Positions 45,191 through 47,430 of a stretch of DNA of 47,430 nt are shown piece by piece (position 1 is the first letter of the stretch; each line of letters starts with the position of its first letter). The DNA is from Candidatus Magnetominusculus sp. LBB02. GTDB taxonomy: Bacteria > Nitrospirota > Thermodesulfovibrionia > Thermodesulfovibrionales > Magnetobacteriaceae. The notes under the pieces are model-generated. The model did not search any database and was not told the DNA's origin. It was given only the letters and a program-made list of their open reading frames with translations. Made by a program: the position numbers and the translations under genes. The stretch lies in assembly GCA_022321325.1 (NCBI GenBank), contig JAKOEO010000005.1, positions 38,122-85,551 on the forward strand, read 5' to 3'.

Positions 45191-47430
45191 ATGATTACCC
45201 GTGTATTGTTCTTGATAGCTCGGCGCATGTGCGTTGCTGCTGTGATTGTTCTGTCATGTATAGGCATATGTTATGCCGGGCAGGCTTCACATGTTATTTT
45301 AGTCGGCAGCGGAATGGACTTCCCGCCCTATGCCATTGTTGACAAGAATGGCAAACCCAGCGGCTTTTCAGTAGAGTTAATTGAATCCGTTGCCGAGGTG
45401 ATGGGGCTGTCAATTGAGATTGTCCCCGGCGTTTGGGCAAGCGTACTGAAGGATTTCAAGGACGGGCGGCTGGACTTGCTGCCGTTGGTTGCAATGTCGG
45501 CGGAGCGGGCTGATATGGCAACTTATAGCGAACCTCACACGATGGCATATGACAGTTTTTTTGTGCGCCGCGGCAGTCCTAAAATTAAATCGCTGGCCGA
45601 CGCTAAGGGTAAAGACATTATCGTTATGTCCAGTGACGCCGCACATGAAAGATTATTAGCGTCAAAGATTCCTGTTCATATTATTGAGATGCACACAATC
45701 CCGGAGGCTATGCGGCTATTGGCACAAGGACGCCATGACGCCGTACTTGTGCCAAAGCTGCTTGGGGCTTTGGTGTTGAAGGAACTAAAACTACAGAGCG
45801 CTGTTGTCTCAGGCCCTCCTATTGACGACTACCACAGGACTTTTGCATTTGCCGTCCAACGTGGCAATACAGGGCTTGCCGACAAACTTAACCAGGGAAT
45901 TGCCATCGTGCGCGCCACTGGCCGCTATGATGAGCTATATGATAAGTGGTTTAGCGGAATTGAGCCGCGAAATAAGGTGCCAGACTGGAAAACGATAAAA
46001 TGGGCTATAGCCATAATATCATCAGTTCTTGCGATTTCTCTGATATTGGTCTTAATGCTGCGGCGGCAAGTTGTGAAGCGCACCGCAGAGCTGGCCTTCG
46101 CAAATAAACAGCTTACAGATGAGTTAGATGAGCGCAAAAAGATAGAGGACGAGTTGAGGACATATAAAGAGCACCTTGAGAATATGGTCGAAAGCCGCAC
46201 TGCGGAGTTGGCAGAGATAAATGACCGCTTCCACACTGCCTTTGACTCTAGCACCGTTGGTGCGGCAATAACGTCGCCGGAGAAAGGATGGATAGAGGTA
46301 AACAATATATTATGCGAAATGCTTGGATATTCCAGCGAAGAGTTAACAAGCATGACATGGGCCGAAATAACCCATCCAGATGACCTTGAGCCTGATGTTG
46401 TACAGTTTAACCGCGTGCTTGCCGGTGAAATAAACGGTTATAATTTGGAAAAACGCTTTATGCGCAAAGACGGCGCAATTGTCCATATGATGCTGCTTCT
46501 TAATTGCAAGCGCAAGGCAGACGGCAGCGTTGATCACTTTGTAGCCATGCTTGAGGACATCAGCGAACGTAAACGTATGGAGGATGCCCTGCGCGTCGAA
46601 ATCGAACAGGTCAAAAATAAAGAGAGTGAAATAAGGATTTTACAGGAGAGATTAGCCTTAGCGATAGAAGGCAGCGAACTAGGCGCATGGGATTGGAATG
46701 TTCAAACCGGCGATGTAATTATGTCTAAGTACTGGAAAATAATGCTTGGATATGACGTTCATGAGTTGGACAATAATATAAATACTGTGATGATGTTAAT
46801 GCATTATGAAGATAGGGAAAATGTTGGACAGTTATTGGAAAAGCATTTTGCCGGAGAGACGGACAAATTTGTCTCGGAGATAAGATACAGACACAAAGAC
46901 GGCTCATACAGATGGATTATTGCACGAGGAAAAGTATTTGAATGGACTAATGATGGAAAACCTTTAAGAATGATGGGTACTAACTCTGACGTAACACACC
47001 TCAAACAAATGGAAGATGATCTAAGGAGTTTCAATGTTGACCTGCAAGCGATGGTGGCCGCAGAAACAGAAAAAAGAAGACTGCAAGAGCAAATGCTAAT
47101 CCAACAATCAAAGATGGCGGCAATGGGTGAGATGATTGGGCTAATCGGCCACCAATGGAGACAGCCTCTTAACGCCATCGGCATGATAGTTCAGGACATA
47201 AAGGAGGAATACGCCTATGGAGAGCTTAACGAGGCATCTATAAATAATACGATTGAGACAACCATGAATCAAGTAAGCTTTATGTCAAAGACTATAGATG
47301 ATTTTAAGAACTTCTTCAAGCCGTCAAAGGAAATGGTCAGATTCAATGTAAAGGCAGCCATAGAAGAGCTGCTCTCGATGTTTGGGGTGATGTTTAAAAA
47401 AAGCGATGTAGATATTTCTATAAGAGCCGA
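45191..47430 (+). CDS. Sensor histidine kinase: SBP_bac_3 periplasmic domain, TM, PAS domains, DHp; truncated at the window end
   Basis: Manual translation from ATG 45191: ...GSGMDFPPYAIVDKNGKPSGFSVELIESVAEVMGLSIEIVPGVW..., TM, PAS/PAC repeats, GEMIGLIGHQWRQPLNAIGMIV (H-box). Missing from the ORF track because it runs off the edge. Confidence 0.9.
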   Translation, partial: MITRVLFLIARRMCVAAVIVLSCIGICYAGQASHVILVGSGMDFPPYAIVDKNGKPSGFSVELIESVAEVMGLSIEIVPGVWASVLKDFKDGRLDLLPLVAMSAERADMATYSEPHTMAYDSFFVRRGSPKIKSLADAKGKDIIVMSSDAAHERLLASKIPVHIIEMHTIPEAMRLLAQGRHDAVLVPKLLGALVLKELKLQSAVVSGPPIDDYHRTFAFAVQRGNTGLADKLNQGIAIVRATGRYDELYDKWFSGIEPRNKVPDWKTIKWAIAIISSVLAISLILVLMLRRQVVKRTAELAFANKQLTDELDERKKIEDELRTYKEHLENMVESRTAELAEINDRFHTAFDSSTVGAAITSPEKGWIEVNNILCEMLGYSSEELTSMTWAEITHPDDLEPDVVQFNRVLAGEINGYNLEKRFMRKDGAIVHMMLLLNCKRKADGSVDHFVAMLEDISERKRMEDALRVEIEQVKNKESEIRILQERLALAIEGSELGAWDWNVQTGDVIMSKYWKIMLGYDVHELDNNINTVMMLMHYEDRENVGQLLEKHFAGETDKFVSEIRYRHKDGSYRWIIARGKVFEWTNDGKPLRMMGTNSDVTHLKQMEDDLRSFNVDLQAMVAAETEKRRLQEQMLIQQSKMAAMGEMIGLIGHQWRQPLNAIGMIVQDIKEEYAYGELNEASINNTIETTMNQVSFMSKTIDDFKNFFKPSKEMVRFNVKAAIEELLSMFGVMFKKSDVDISIRA

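Overview
The window is 47.4 kb of gene-dense bacterial chromosome on both strands, probably Nitrospirota or a deltaproteobacterial-type lineage (weak inference from gene content only). I found no CRISPR array, tRNA, rRNA, transposase or prophage. Recognisable content: glycosyltransferases; a PilZ-motA-motB-SpoIIAA-like operon; an epimerase/cyclase/HAD cluster; an actin-like ATPase directly followed by a class A PBP with an N-terminal receiver-like domain; a degenerate HicAB pair; a B12/radical SAM protein; a dnaJ-hspR-clpB operon; a PAS/DHp protein without ATPase domain followed by a REC-wHTH regulator; lexA and recN with an intervening candidate structured RNA; glgP; an SSS symporter-NagA-GT39-like operon; pgi; aconitase; a REC-histidine kinase; GH13 and GH1 enzymes; two decayed genes (ice-binding-like and HpnI/GT21-like); a tandem TPR membrane protein pair; and a truncated SBP-PAS histidine kinase. 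Two large edge-truncated CDSs (1..857 minus and 45191..47430 plus) are missing from the supplied ORF track. Best candidates for something new: the actin-like/REC-PBP1A gene pair, a set of apparently leaderless genes (lexA, glgP, GH1, SSS symporter, second TPR gene), the nested-stem RNA candidate upstream of lexA, and an in-frame amber-terminated upstream ORF abutting a glycosyltransferase start codon.
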